A stretch of 38,119 bases of DNA from an uncultured Ruminococcus sp. GTDB lineage: Bacteria; Bacillota; Clostridia; Lachnospirales; Lachnospiraceae. The position numbers and the translations under genes are program-made. The stretch covers positions 1 to 38,119 of the forward strand of contig USFD01000024.1 in the NCBI GenBank assembly GCA_900553885.1, in the 5' to 3' direction. The notes under the pieces are model-generated. The model saw only the letters and a list, made by a program, of their open reading frames with translations, did not search any database and was not told the origin of the DNA. Shown here piece by piece: positions 24,976 to 33,000 of this stretch. Numbering within the stretch: the stretch's first letter is position 1; each line of letters starts with the position of its first letter.

Positions 24976-26409
24976 TCAGAGAATGCCGTTCATTTCCTGA
25001 TACAGCCGTTTTGCGTAGCTGTCGGTCATTCCGCACACATAATCGGTCACAAGGAGCAGGCGGAGATAGATCTTTTCCGCCTCGCTCTTTCCTCTGGAAT
25101 GAAGCCGGTAGGCATTCCTATAGTTTTCCGATATAAATGATACAATTCTTGTATCAATGGACTCCGGTCTGTTGTCCGCATCAAAATGCAGAACCGCATG
25201 AACCAGCCGGTCCATAAGATAGTTCAGAATTGTTGATTCGTGAACTTCCATTCTGTAAATCGCCCGGGAGGTAAACACTCTGCGGTAAGCCATATCTCCC
25301 AGCAGATCCATCAGTTTCTCTCCGAAAGTCCCGTAAAAAAGATCCTTTTCGAAACTTCCTTCCATGATACTGTCATAATTTGATGTAAAACCAAACGTAG
25401 CACAGCTGATCAGAAATCCCTGGGCGCTGACAATCCAGTTTTTCACTGCGTAATCTTCCGGATTGCTGATTCCTTTCTCCACACCTCTCTCATAGAGCTG
25501 GCGCAGTTTCTCCCCGGCCCGGAACGGAGACTGCGGCTCCCGGGCATCCAGAGCTGTCAGTTCCCGTTCCAAAGCAGAATATGAAATAAATCCCTTAACA
25601 AAAGCATCTTCTATATCTGCAGTCTTATACGCAAGGTCGTCCGCTGCCTCCAGAATATACGTCAGCGGATGTCTGCAGTTTCCCGCTCCGGTAGCGGCAG
25701 TAACCCTGCGGAATACATCCGTATCCGCATAGTAGTATCCCATCTTCTTTTCCCGGATATTTCCGCTTTTTTCATTGATTTCCAGAGAAGATACCGGATA
25801 TTTTATAATGGTATTCAGAAGCGCGTACGTTAGATTCATGCCATGCTCATCTACCAGATAATGAAGTTTTGTCACCAGACGAAGGGCCTGGGCATTTCCT
25901 TCAAAATGATAAAAATCCGCCTTCATCTGATCGGTAAACATCTCATCCAGCCGCTTTCCCCGATAAGAAAGCGCCGGAAGATTCTCCAGAAACCAGTCCC
26001 GGATCGCCTCCTCCCCGAAATGTCCGAAGGGAGGGTTGCCGATATCATGGATCAGCCCCGCGCACTCCAGTATGTGGGAAATGTCTTCTTTCATCCTCGG
26101 CGTAAACCCGGAATTTTTCTTATATTTCAATATATTTTCACCGATATTCTGACCCAGAGATTTTCCCAGGGATGAAACTTCCAGCGAATGGGTCAGTCTG
26201 GTCCGGATAAAATCACTCTTATCCAGCGGAAAGACCTGGGTTTTATCCTGAAGCCTGCGGAATGATGCGCTTCCGATAATCCGATGATAATCTTTTTCAA
26301 ACTCGCTTCTCAGATCAGCAGATTTTGTCCGTCCTGAACTTTCCCGCTCCCGTCTGTCAGACAATAACCGTCGCCATTCCACAGTATCATTTCCCCTTTC
26401 TGCTGACAT
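24976..26409 (-). CDS. dgt: Deoxyguanosinetriphosphate triphosphohydrolase-like HD protein
   Basis: A 477-residue HD-domain enzyme that splits dNTPs (mainly dGTP) to the nucleoside plus triphosphate. The family opening (RRERESSGRTKSADLRSEFEKDYHRII) and metal-binding set are present: SFRRLQDKTQVF, THSLEVSS, the central HD in GLIHDIGNPPFGHFGEEAI, and a later D in DDLAYKTADIED. The ATG at 26409 is taken as start. A 16-codon longer version from TTG at 26457 overlaps the upstream gene by four bases but has no ribosome binding site. A perfect 25-base palindrome lies immediately upstream of the ATG and may hide the site. Confidence 0.93.
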   Translation of the reverse strand: MSAERGNDTVEWRRLLSDRRERESSGRTKSADLRSEFEKDYHRIIGSASFRRLQDKTQVFPLDKSDFIRTRLTHSLEVSSLGKSLGQNIGENILKYKKNSGFTPRMKEDISHILECAGLIHDIGNPPFGHFGEEAIRDWFLENLPALSYRGKRLDEMFTDQMKADFYHFEGNAQALRLVTKLHYLVDEHGMNLTYALLNTIIKYPVSSLEINEKSGNIREKKMGYYYADTDVFRRVTAATGAGNCRHPLTYILEAADDLAYKTADIEDAFVKGFISYSALERELTALDAREPQSPFRAGEKLRQLYERGVEKGISNPEDYAVKNWIVSAQGFLISCATFGFTSNYDSIMEGSFEKDLFYGTFGEKLMDLLGDMAYRRVFTSRAIYRMEVHESTILNYLMDRLVHAVLHFDADNRPESIDTRIVSFISENYRNAYRLHSRGKSEAEKIYLRLLLVTDYVCGMTDSYAKRLYQEMNGIL

Positions 26410-26410
26410 T

Positions 26411-26435
26411 TGCCCCGCAGCCTGGCTGCGGGGCA
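26411..26435 (-). promoter_or_regulatory. Perfect GC-rich hairpin at the dgt start
   Basis: A 25-base palindrome with TGCCCCGCAGCC and GGCTGCGGGGCA arms sits one base before the dgt ATG. As RNA it would form a tight stem over the ribosome binding region. No T tract follows, so it is not a terminator. A role in repressing dgt translation is inferred. Confidence 0.6.
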
Positions 26436-26453
26436 CTCGTATTTCTATTTCGA

Positions 26454-27512
26454 TCAATCCAGATAGATAGGCGGTTCATATGCGTTGCCCAGAAGCGTTT
26501 TCTTCCTCTCCTGATACCCTAAGAACGCCCACTCTGTCATATCTGTCCATTTATGGATGGTCCGGTCATATACCTGCACATAACCGATCCGTGTAGGATG
26601 CATACGGACACTGTTGGACTGATACTCTCTTCCCGTATAAGGATTCACATCTCCCACTACCGTATCTTCATCCGAATCCTCTCTGGAGATCACCGGCTCA
26701 AAGTCCTCTGCCTTTTCCACAGAATCCGTCTTTTCCTCTCCTGTCGCTGAACCGGCGGTTTCCTCTGCGTTTGTCTGTCTTACAGGTTCCTCTGCCGCTG
26801 CCGGACTGTTCTCCGCTTTCTTTTCTGTCTCCTTCTCTTCCCTGTTCTGGGCAGGTTCTTCCGTATGTTTCCTGCGCAGGAAAATATTTCCCGGACTGAA
26901 CCGGCTCTTCTTCTTTCTGGACAGTTCTTCCTTCGCCTTTTCCACAGGCTCGCCGGCTTTTATACTTTCCTCTATCTCACTTAACTCTTTATGAATATCG
27001 TACAGCTCGCCGATGGTCATGTCCCGTTCATCTGCTTCCAGGGTTTCCTCTTCCCCGGCCGCAATATTCTGCTGTACAGTTTCCTGCTGTTCCGCTGTAT
27101 CTGCCGGTTCCGCTTTCTGTTCTTCCGGCTGATAATGTACGGTTTCCTCTGCCTGGCGCTCCTCCCGGACATATTCTGTCTGAACCTCTGCCGGTTCCGG
27201 CTGCTTCTCCGGATGCAGAACCTTCTCCGGATCAGATACCGTTATCCTGCTCTCCGGAATCTTATTTTTAGGAATTGGCTGAGCCTGCGCTTCTCCTCCC
27301 AGAATGCTCAGACGGAAGGGACACTCCAGAATCTCCGCGATCATACGCATATCCTGTTCCTGAAAATTATCTCTCCCCAGCCGCTGTGTCAGATTCTGTC
27401 TTGACATTTTCTTTCCTGTCTGTACTTCGATCTGTTCAGCAAGCTGCTTAATGGTCATTCCTTTTCTTCCAAGAATAATTTTCACCTGTTCGCCAAATGT
27501 TAAATCTTCCAT
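26454..27512 (-). CDS. XRE-family HTH protein with a long acidic linker
   Basis: A 352-residue protein. Residues 1-72 form an XRE-type helix-turn-helix (FGEQVKIILGRKGMTIKQLAEQIE, then SRQNLTQRLGRDNFQEQDM). Residues about 75-270 are a Glu/Ala/Pro-rich, probably disordered linker with a basic patch (ELSRKKKSRFSPGNIFLRRK). The last ~70 residues are a conserved-looking tail (NPYTGREYQSNSVRMHPTRIGYVQVYDRTIHKWTDMTEWAFLGYQE). The layout suggests a DNA-bound scaffold rather than a simple repressor. Family and function not recognised. Its stop overlaps a possible TTG start of dgt. Confidence 0.8.
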   Translation of the reverse strand: MEDLTFGEQVKIILGRKGMTIKQLAEQIEVQTGKKMSRQNLTQRLGRDNFQEQDMRMIAEILECPFRLSILGGEAQAQPIPKNKIPESRITVSDPEKVLHPEKQPEPAEVQTEYVREERQAEETVHYQPEEQKAEPADTAEQQETVQQNIAAGEEETLEADERDMTIGELYDIHKELSEIEESIKAGEPVEKAKEELSRKKKSRFSPGNIFLRRKHTEEPAQNREEKETEKKAENSPAAAEEPVRQTNAEETAGSATGEEKTDSVEKAEDFEPVISREDSDEDTVVGDVNPYTGREYQSNSVRMHPTRIGYVQVYDRTIHKWTDMTEWAFLGYQERKKTLLGNAYEPPIYLD

Positions 27513-27658
27513 TTCTTTCCTCCTTATGTATCATTTATACCCCTTTTTTCCGCTGTAAGTGAAAGACCGATAAACGTCATCCTTCACTGATAAATTAATT
27601 TGTTTCTTCTACTCACTCTATCCTATCAAACAAGCCCCGGCGCGTCAACACTGAAACA

Positions 27659-27687
27659 CAGAAAGGAAACATCCGATGTCTTTCCTG
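27659..27687 (-). terminator. Possible terminator after the PPTase gene
   Basis: Minus-strand CAGGAAAGACAT and ATGTTTCCTTTCTG pair imperfectly around CGG and are followed by TGTTTC. The T tract is short, so termination may be weak. Confidence 0.45.
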
Positions 27688-27699
27688 TTTTCCTTTCAT

Positions 27700-28329
27700 T
27701 CAGCGGCCCAGACTGCAGACTGTAAGCCCGGCATCAATTTCTCTGTCCGTAGAGCATACAGCCATTTTGCAGGGAATCGCTTCCACAGTATATTCTCTGT
27801 AATAATAGGGCAGAGGATACTCTGCCGGCTGTCTGATAAGTCTCGGCGGTTCCTCCAGCTGAATACAGAATGCATCCAGCGGAAGCCCCATTCCCCGGCG
27901 GGTTGCCTTCATAAAACTCTCTTTAAGCACCCAGTACCGGAAAAAGCAGTCCTGCTGCCCCTTCTCTGTTTCCGCCTTCATAATCCTCTCATATTCCTCC
28001 CGGCAGAAACGCCGTTCCGCCACTTTAAGTCTGGGAGTGCCCAGCTTTTCAATATCGCATCCCACCTGAGCCTGTTTTCCCTCCGTCTGGGCGGCACACA
28101 TCACCCAGTCTCCGGAATGGGACAGATTGAAAGACGCATCTTCCGCAAGCCCGTACCTGCTTCTCATTTTTTCCCACAGGACCCACACGCCCACACTCTG
28201 CGCCTTTCCGGATAAATATTTCAGGGCGTCCGCCTTCTCTTTTCGAAAAGACGGAAGCCCCTCATAATATCTGTTATAACATTTTTCATCGTAAAGCGGA
28301 GTTACATCCGCAACCCATGTTCTGATCAT
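27700..28329 (-). CDS. Sfp-type 4'-phosphopantetheinyl transferase
   Basis: A 209-residue enzyme that attaches phosphopantetheine from CoA to a serine of carrier proteins. The Mg2+/CoA motifs are clear: VGCDIEK and FFRYWVLKESFMKATRRGMG (W/F..KESxxK). SHSGDWVMCA is the typical upstream block. The length fits the Sfp family, not the ~120-residue AcpS that serves fatty-acid synthase. No PKS, NRPS or carrier protein lies in the window, so its partner must be elsewhere. It starts two bases after the stop of the GGDEF/EAL gene and is co-transcribed with it. Confidence 0.9.
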   Translation of the reverse strand: MIRTWVADVTPLYDEKCYNRYYEGLPSFRKEKADALKYLSGKAQSVGVWVLWEKMRSRYGLAEDASFNLSHSGDWVMCAAQTEGKQAQVGCDIEKLGTPRLKVAERRFCREEYERIMKAETEKGQQDCFFRYWVLKESFMKATRRGMGLPLDAFCIQLEEPPRLIRQPAEYPLPYYYREYTVEAIPCKMAVCSTDREIDAGLTVCSLGR

Positions 28330-28331
28330 TT

Positions 28332-29951
28332 TTATCCCCTTAAGTAGCGGACCTCAAATGTCTCTATTGTAATCGGCTTATTAAAGAAAGCGCCCTGCGC
28401 GTAATCACAGCCCAGCTCAGCCAGTACATTCAGCTGATCCTGCGTCTCCACGCCTGCTGCCTGTACATAAGCTCCCAGCTGCCGGCATATGTCAATCACC
28501 GCCTGTGCAACGATCTGGCTTCTCCGGTTTGCCACAATGTTTGTAATCAGACTCTTATCCAGTTTCAGCCCGTCAAATTCCATAAGCGACAGGATTGAGA
28601 AACTGGAATCCTTTGCTCCGAAATGATCCAGGATCACACGGACATTGGCTTTTCTGATCTTGCTGCTTGTCTCGGCAAGCATCTCCTGGTTCATCTCGCT
28701 TCCGGACTCTGACACTTCAACTTCAAGATATTCACAGCGCACATGATATTTTTCCACAAGAAGAAGCATCTTATCAGCAATGCTCTCCTGCCGGAGAGTC
28801 GCTCCCGCAAAGTTGACAGACACAGGGATCATAGGCATACCCTCTATGTCCCAGCGGTGCAGCGTTTTGCATACCTCCTCAAATACATACAGATCCAGAT
28901 AGTGCGAAAGCTTTGTCTCTTCCAGAAGGTTAATATATCTTCCCGGATCCACAATCCCCAGATCTTTGTGGTGATAGCGGACCACCGCCTCGGCTCCGGC
29001 TACTTTTCCTGAATTCACATCAATCTTCGGAACCAGACATACGATAAAGTTCCCCTGTTTAATATCTTCCAGAAGATCCTGTTTGATAATCGGTTCATGA
29101 TGTCCTTTTTGAAGATTCTTATAATACTTCTTCTTTTCCTCGCGCATCATGACTTCCGCATTGGTTACAAGCTTCTCGACATCGATATCAACCTTCTCCC
29201 ACGCATATCCCATGGAAGCCAGCCCCAGACTGATATTATCCAGCCTGCTGTGAACGGCATAGATCTGTTTTGTAAAATCCTCGTAAGACGTGTTTTCCAT
29301 CAGGACCAGATATTCGTCCCCAGTCAGACGGTACACATCTCCACTGTGGAAGTACTCCTCCAGTATCTCACCCACGCGGATCACAACCTCATCGCCGTAA
29401 TCACGTCCGAACTCTTTATTAAAATTCTTAAGGCCGTTGATATCAATAGACAGAGCGCCTAAAGATTTCAATTCCTTTTCTTTTACATGATCCAGATAAT
29501 CCACGAAGCTGTTCCGGTTGAGCAGACCGGTAAGATCATCGTGGTAGCTCAGATATTCCTGCTGTTTCTGCATCTTCTGCAGTGCGATGGCCTGGGGAAT
29601 GTACGGCAGAACCGCCCGCATCAGAGCAATCTCACAGCCCCCTCTGTGAACGCCCACAGCTGCCAGAACAGCCGTTGTCTCCTCGTCCAGCTGAAGAAAT
29701 ACACTGTAAGTGTCCGAAGTTGTATCTGTAATCTCCTGCTTCATCCATTTCGGCTGGTTTTCCGCCGGAAGCATCTTCAGCCGATCCCGCTGCCACGGCA
29801 CATTTTCCGCGCACCACTCATAAATCGTCTCAATATCATCCTGTTCTTTTTCAATATAATAAACATACTCTGAATCGTAGTAATCTCGTACTGTACTCAA
29901 AACATCATTCACGATTTCTATCAGCGAACGAGGTTTATAATTATCACTCAT
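28332..29951 (-). CDS. Degenerate GGDEF-EAL protein with N-terminal sensor
   Basis: A 539-residue protein from ATG at 29951 (GGGGAGAG site upstream; a GTG at 30020 is possible). Residues 1-125 look like a GAF-type sensor (YEWCAENV, LMRAVLPYI). GGDEF domain: 131-290, with TGDEY at 210-214 instead of GGDEF. EAL domain: 292-539, with EAV at 321-323, N380, and K464 kept. Two residues needed for phosphodiesterase catalysis are changed: the DDFG motif is D442-H443 and the AEGVE motif is AAGVE (A499). Both c-di-GMP activities are thus probably lost and the protein may bind the nucleotide or a partner. It is the first gene of a unit with the PPTase. Confidence 0.88.
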   Translation of the reverse strand: MSDNYKPRSLIEIVNDVLSTVRDYYDSEYVYYIEKEQDDIETIYEWCAENVPWQRDRLKMLPAENQPKWMKQEITDTTSDTYSVFLQLDEETTAVLAAVGVHRGGCEIALMRAVLPYIPQAIALQKMQKQQEYLSYHDDLTGLLNRNSFVDYLDHVKEKELKSLGALSIDINGLKNFNKEFGRDYGDEVVIRVGEILEEYFHSGDVYRLTGDEYLVLMENTSYEDFTKQIYAVHSRLDNISLGLASMGYAWEKVDIDVEKLVTNAEVMMREEKKKYYKNLQKGHHEPIIKQDLLEDIKQGNFIVCLVPKIDVNSGKVAGAEAVVRYHHKDLGIVDPGRYINLLEETKLSHYLDLYVFEEVCKTLHRWDIEGMPMIPVSVNFAGATLRQESIADKMLLLVEKYHVRCEYLEVEVSESGSEMNQEMLAETSSKIRKANVRVILDHFGAKDSSFSILSLMEFDGLKLDKSLITNIVANRRSQIVAQAVIDICRQLGAYVQAAGVETQDQLNVLAELGCDYAQGAFFNKPITIETFEVRYLRG

Positions 29952-30050
29952 AAAATCTCTCCCCTGCATTTTATTGCCCGCATGCCTTGTCCTCTGCTGA
30001 CAGACTCCGGTCTTTTCCACACAGGCCTTAAGTATCTGCTTCGTATGGGC

Positions 30051-30067
30051 ACTACAATCATTGTAGT
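30051..30067 (-). promoter_or_regulatory. Operator-like palindrome over the -10 box
   Basis: ACTACAAT-C-ATTGTAGT is a perfect 17-base palindrome. It contains the -10 box (TACAAT) of the predicted promoter, so a repressor dimer bound here would block it. The regulator is unknown. Confidence 0.65.
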
Positions 30068-30088
30068 ATACCTGAAGATGAAATGCAA
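30060..30088 (-). promoter_or_regulatory. Promoter of the GGDEF/EAL-PPTase unit
   Basis: On the minus strand TTGCAT (30083-30088), a 17-base spacer and TACAAT (30060-30065) place a transcript start near 30053. This gives a leader of about 100 bases to the ATG at 29951. Confidence 0.7.
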
Positions 30089-30111
30089 GTTAATTCAGAG
30101 GCGGCCGCCTG

Positions 30112-31365
30112 CTACTCATAGAGCATTGCCTGAACCTTTTTATCCTCCATATTCTCCCTGTCAACCCATATGAATCCGGTATCTACCTGAGCCTCATTTC
30201 CGATCTGAAGAACAGTCCTGGAGGCCGCCACAACTGCTGCATATCCCATACCAAACGGGTTCTGTACAATCAGACCGTCAAGTTCTTCATTTTCAAGAGC
30301 TTCCAGCTGATCTTTTCCCGCGTCAAACCCGATTACAGCCATATCATCCAGACCTTCCGCCCTGTCCGCAGCTCCCAGAATCAGCTGCGTTGCTTCCTCG
30401 CTGGTTCCCAAACATCCTTTCAGATCCGGCTTCTGTTCAAAGCACCATGCAACGACATCCTCATCATCCATTTTCTCTGCTTCCGCATCCACTTTCTCCA
30501 GAAGTTCCGCCGCCTGCTGAACTGCCTCTTCCTCGCTCTCAGAAGCATTTTCCTCGCCTGAAACCACCTCTGCGGCTTTCACGACTTCATCATATTCAAT
30601 ATCCAGCTGTTCCGCTGCCGCCTGACGCTTCATGTCATCAAGCTGGTCCATATAAATAACGTCTGCAAGATTTACTCCCAGATGGTTTGAAAAAAGTTCC
30701 TCCCGGAATGCACTGACCTGATCTTTTGAGCTTTTGGAGACAGAATCCGATACTACCAGTATTACATCTCCATCCTCATTGATGGCGCTGCACAGCTTCT
30801 GCGCCGCGGTCTGAGCTGCCTTTTTATTATCCGTAGAGCAGGTACACTGAATTCCCTGGTAGGTATTCCCCGACTCAAAGGCGACAATGGGGATTCCATT
30901 CATTGTGGCAAGATCAAACTGAACCGAGGACGCTTCCTCATCAATACTCGAAATTGCAATCACATCCGGGTATCTGGCCAGCTCTTCATCCAGAATATTC
31001 ACCTGTTCATCAATGTCCCCCGGTTCCCCCGGCGCGTTAAAAATAACCTTGATCTCTTCATCTCCGCTGTATCCCAGCTCTTCATTCAGATCATCCGCCG
31101 CCTGTTCAACGCCTTCTCTGATCTGCTTCCAGTAGGCAGACTCATCCTCTTTCCCGATTACGGAAATATAGGTCCCCGGTTCAAGATCAAGACCTTCTAC
31201 ATTGCTGTATGCCTCCAGCGAAACTGCGTTAAGTTTTCCCTGGTATTCCGGTTCTTCTGTTTTATCTCCGGTAAAAGAGCTGTTGTTTTTACCGGAGCTG
31301 CACGCACAAATGCCAAGAGCCGCACATACGGCTATAGAAACTGCCATTGCCAATCTTTTTTTCAT
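30112..31365 (-). CDS. Orphan type-1 sugar-binding lipoprotein with acidic insertion
   Basis: A 417-residue periplasmic-binding-protein of the RbsB/LacI fold (TYISVIGKEDESAYWKQIREGVEQAA, then DVIAISSIDEEASSVQFDLATMNGIPIVAFES), with a lipobox-like LGICAC (C22) and a Ser/Asn linker. Residues about 243-300 are an extra Glu-rich helical insertion not usual in the fold. The second lobe resumes at VVAWCFEQKPDLKGCLGTSEEA and ends with AVIGFDAGKDQLEAL. No ABC permease or ATPase is adjacent, so it may feed a distant transporter or serve as a sensor. GGAGG precedes the ATG. A perfect AGGCGGCCGCCT palindrome lies one base after the stop. Confidence 0.85.
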   Translation of the reverse strand: MKKRLAMAVSIAVCAALGICACSSGKNNSSFTGDKTEEPEYQGKLNAVSLEAYSNVEGLDLEPGTYISVIGKEDESAYWKQIREGVEQAADDLNEELGYSGDEEIKVIFNAPGEPGDIDEQVNILDEELARYPDVIAISSIDEEASSVQFDLATMNGIPIVAFESGNTYQGIQCTCSTDNKKAAQTAAQKLCSAINEDGDVILVVSDSVSKSSKDQVSAFREELFSNHLGVNLADVIYMDQLDDMKRQAAAEQLDIEYDEVVKAAEVVSGEENASESEEEAVQQAAELLEKVDAEAEKMDDEDVVAWCFEQKPDLKGCLGTSEEATQLILGAADRAEGLDDMAVIGFDAGKDQLEALENEELDGLIVQNPFGMGYAAVVAASRTVLQIGNEAQVDTGFIWVDRENMEDKKVQAMLYE

Positions 31366-31751
31366 CTTCAGCCTCCATATAAAACGAAACTGTACCGCTA
31401 CAGCCTGTCCTTTTCATTGTTCCAATATCATTTACGTTCTGTTCCGGCGCCTGCCGGGCAGGCGCGCCTTCCCTTTGATATAATACACCAATCGCAGAAA
31501 AAAGGAAGCAAATTTTTCTTAATTTTTCTTTGAATTCTCTGAAGGAAAAATATTCCCGCGAATTCACAGTTCATACCGGTACCGGCACATCAGTGCCGCC
31601 CCTGGTATACGGCCTGATCAGAGCCCGGAAAATCAGGTACTTAATTTTGAACATGAAAATACCTTGTATATTTATTTCTGTTGTATTAAAATGAGTATAA
31701 CGAAAAGCGGATAGGCCGCTTTCGAATCTTTTAAAGAAGGAGGATCATACA
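31366..31751. other. Divergent intergenic region
   Basis: This 386-base gap separates the orphan binding-protein gene (minus) from ferredoxin (plus). Apart from the ferredoxin promoter and its AAGGAGG site I see no reliable gene. An A/T-rich TATTAT-like box on the minus strand near 31478 may be part of the binding-protein promoter, but its -35 is unclear. Confidence 0.4.
31665..31693 (+). promoter_or_regulatory. Ferredoxin promoter
   Basis: TTGTAT (31665-31670), 17-base spacer, TAAAAT (31688-31693), about 60 bases before the ferredoxin ATG. Confidence 0.7.
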
Positions 31752-31922
31752 ATGGCACATGTTATTAGTGATGAATGCGTAAGCTGTGGTTCCTGCGAAG
31801 GCGAATGTCCGGTAGGCGCTATCTCTGAAGGCGATGGCAAATACGAGATTGATGCTGATGCTTGCGTAGACTGCGGAGCATGCGAGGCTGCATGTCCTAC
31901 AGGAGCGATTTCAGCGGAGTAA
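31752..31922 (+). CDS. Ferredoxin, 2x[4Fe-4S] clostridial type
   Basis: A 56-residue electron carrier from ATG at 31752 with AAGGAGG nine bases before. The two cluster motifs are CVSCGSCEGECP (residues 9-20) and CVDCGACEAACP (38-49), each C-x2-C-x2-C-x3-C-P. It is the right length for clostridial ferredoxin and is strongly acidic. Its codon use (GGC, GAA, GCT mix) and strong promoter fit high expression. It stands alone between its own promoter and terminator, consistent with serving many oxidoreductases (for example hydrogenase or pyruvate:ferredoxin oxidoreductase). Confidence 0.97.
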   Translation: MAHVISDECVSCGSCEGECPVGAISEGDGKYEIDADACVDCGACEAACPTGAISAE

Positions 31923-31954
31923 TATAGAAAAACGCGAGTGATCACAAGCAAAAA

Positions 31955-32024
31955 GGGAAGAGACAATCCCTGGGAATTCAGATTTTTTAAGCCCTGAATT
32001 CCCGGGACTGTCTCTTCTCTTTTA
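31955..32024 (+). terminator. Ferredoxin terminator
   Basis: A long stem pairs AGAGACA...TGGGAATTCAG with CTGAATTCCC..TGTCTCT around a loop containing ATTTTTTAAG, with a T-rich tail (CTCTTTTATT). It lies 33 bases after the ferredoxin stop. Confidence 0.88.
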
Positions 32025-32036
32025 TTCCCCTTATTT

Positions 32037-32200
32037 CAGCCCCTGTCCGGATTCGTCTATCTGCTGATGTCGGCTTCCGGTATCCTGACGGCAGGAGCAG
32101 TGACCGTGCGGCTGTATAACGGGAAAAGAATGGAGTACGGAAAACATTTTCGAAATGGTTCTTTTACTGGTTTTACACCTGTCTTGTACAGAAGACAGAA
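32037..32200 (+). pseudogene. Relic of a TraX-family membrane protein (C-terminal end)
   Basis: In one frame, LSGFVYLLMSASGILTAGAVTVRLYNGKRMEYGK reads as a membrane helix plus the LYNGKRG-type turn of TraX family proteins. After one base shift near 32139 the next frame continues TFSKWFFYWFYTCL, matching the following YFFYIFYP-like TraX segment. No start codon or N-terminus is present; upstream is the ferredoxin terminator. It appears to be a decayed 3' fragment. The family assignment is from motif memory and is moderate. Confidence 0.5.
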
Positions 32201-32210
32201 GGAGGGAAAT

Positions 32211-32666
32211 ATGTCAAGGATCAGAATTATAAAGAAAAATGACGAGTTTAACAGCGATTATGACATCGGAGATATCTTCGAAGTCACAGGCACATGGTAT
32301 GGTGGCGTCCACGTGGAAGGGAAATCCGGAGTACCGGTCTCGCTGGATAGAGATGAATATACCGAACTGGATACTGAACCGGAAGCAGCTGTGGAGGAAC
32401 CGGAAATACGGAGAGATATCTGTGTCGGCGATATCGTGCGGCATTTTAAAAGAGAATGGATTTCTGCCGAAACATCCGAATATCTGTATAAAGTACTTGC
32501 TTTCGCACAGCATACGGAAACAGGAGAAAAACTGGTCATCTATCAGGCACTGTATTCTCCCTTTAAGGTCTGCGCCAGACCTTACAATATGTTTATGAGT
32601 GAAGTCGACAAAGAAAAATATCCGGATATCAGACAACGGTACCGTTTTGAAAAAGTGCAGGTATAA
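32211..32666 (+). CDS. DUF1653-containing protein
   Basis: A 151-residue protein from ATG at 32211 with GGAGG upstream; a longer reading would run into the TraX relic. Residues 1-60 are a small beta-rich region (DIGDIFEVTGTWYGGVHVEGKSG) that may be SH3-like. Residues 75-151 fit DUF1653 (IVRHFKREW.., YLYKVLAFAQHTETGEKLVIYQALY, FKVCARPYNMFMSEVDKEKYP). DUF1653 proteins are common in bacteria with no known activity. It is followed six bases later by a small gene. Confidence 0.8.
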   Translation: MSRIRIIKKNDEFNSDYDIGDIFEVTGTWYGGVHVEGKSGVPVSLDRDEYTELDTEPEAAVEEPEIRRDICVGDIVRHFKREWISAETSEYLYKVLAFAQHTETGEKLVIYQALYSPFKVCARPYNMFMSEVDKEKYPDIRQRYRFEKVQV

Positions 32667-32671
32667 AGAAT

Positions 32672-32944
32672 ATGGCATTGGAAAAAACAAACGAACTGTA
32701 CAGGCTTCTGCTGAGCAAAGGATACCCGAAAGAATTCTGTGCAGAGATTGCTTACAAAAATATGAATACAGACTACACCGCCACCAGAATGCTGGGATAT
32801 CTTTACCGGGTAACAGATCCCAGAATTGAGGATCTGGTGGATGAGATGCTGGCGATCTTAAGTGACCGGGATGCGATTATACAGAAAAAAGAGATGGAAC
32901 AGGCTCAGGCCTTTCTCAACGATATTTATAACAACGGCCTGTAA
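32672..32944 (+). CDS. Conserved-looking hypothetical, 90 residues
   Basis: A helical, soluble-looking protein (NELYRLLLSKGYPKEFCAEIAYKNMNTDYTATRMLGYL, then VDEMLAILSDRDAIIQKKEMEQAQAFLN). It begins five bases after the DUF1653 gene with only a weak AAAGA site, so it is probably translated by coupling. I do not recognise the family. It has no membrane segment. Confidence 0.65.
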   Translation: MALEKTNELYRLLLSKGYPKEFCAEIAYKNMNTDYTATRMLGYLYRVTDPRIEDLVDEMLAILSDRDAIIQKKEMEQAQAFLNDIYNNGL

Positions 32945-33000
32945 ACACAGGATAGAGAAATGTATCAGGAACACAAAGAAGGATCAGGAGAGGTTCAAAA

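Noticed and set aside
30099..30110. AGGCGGCCGCCT palindrome after the orphan binding-protein gene
   Set aside because: It has no loop and no T tract; too little evidence to call it a terminator.
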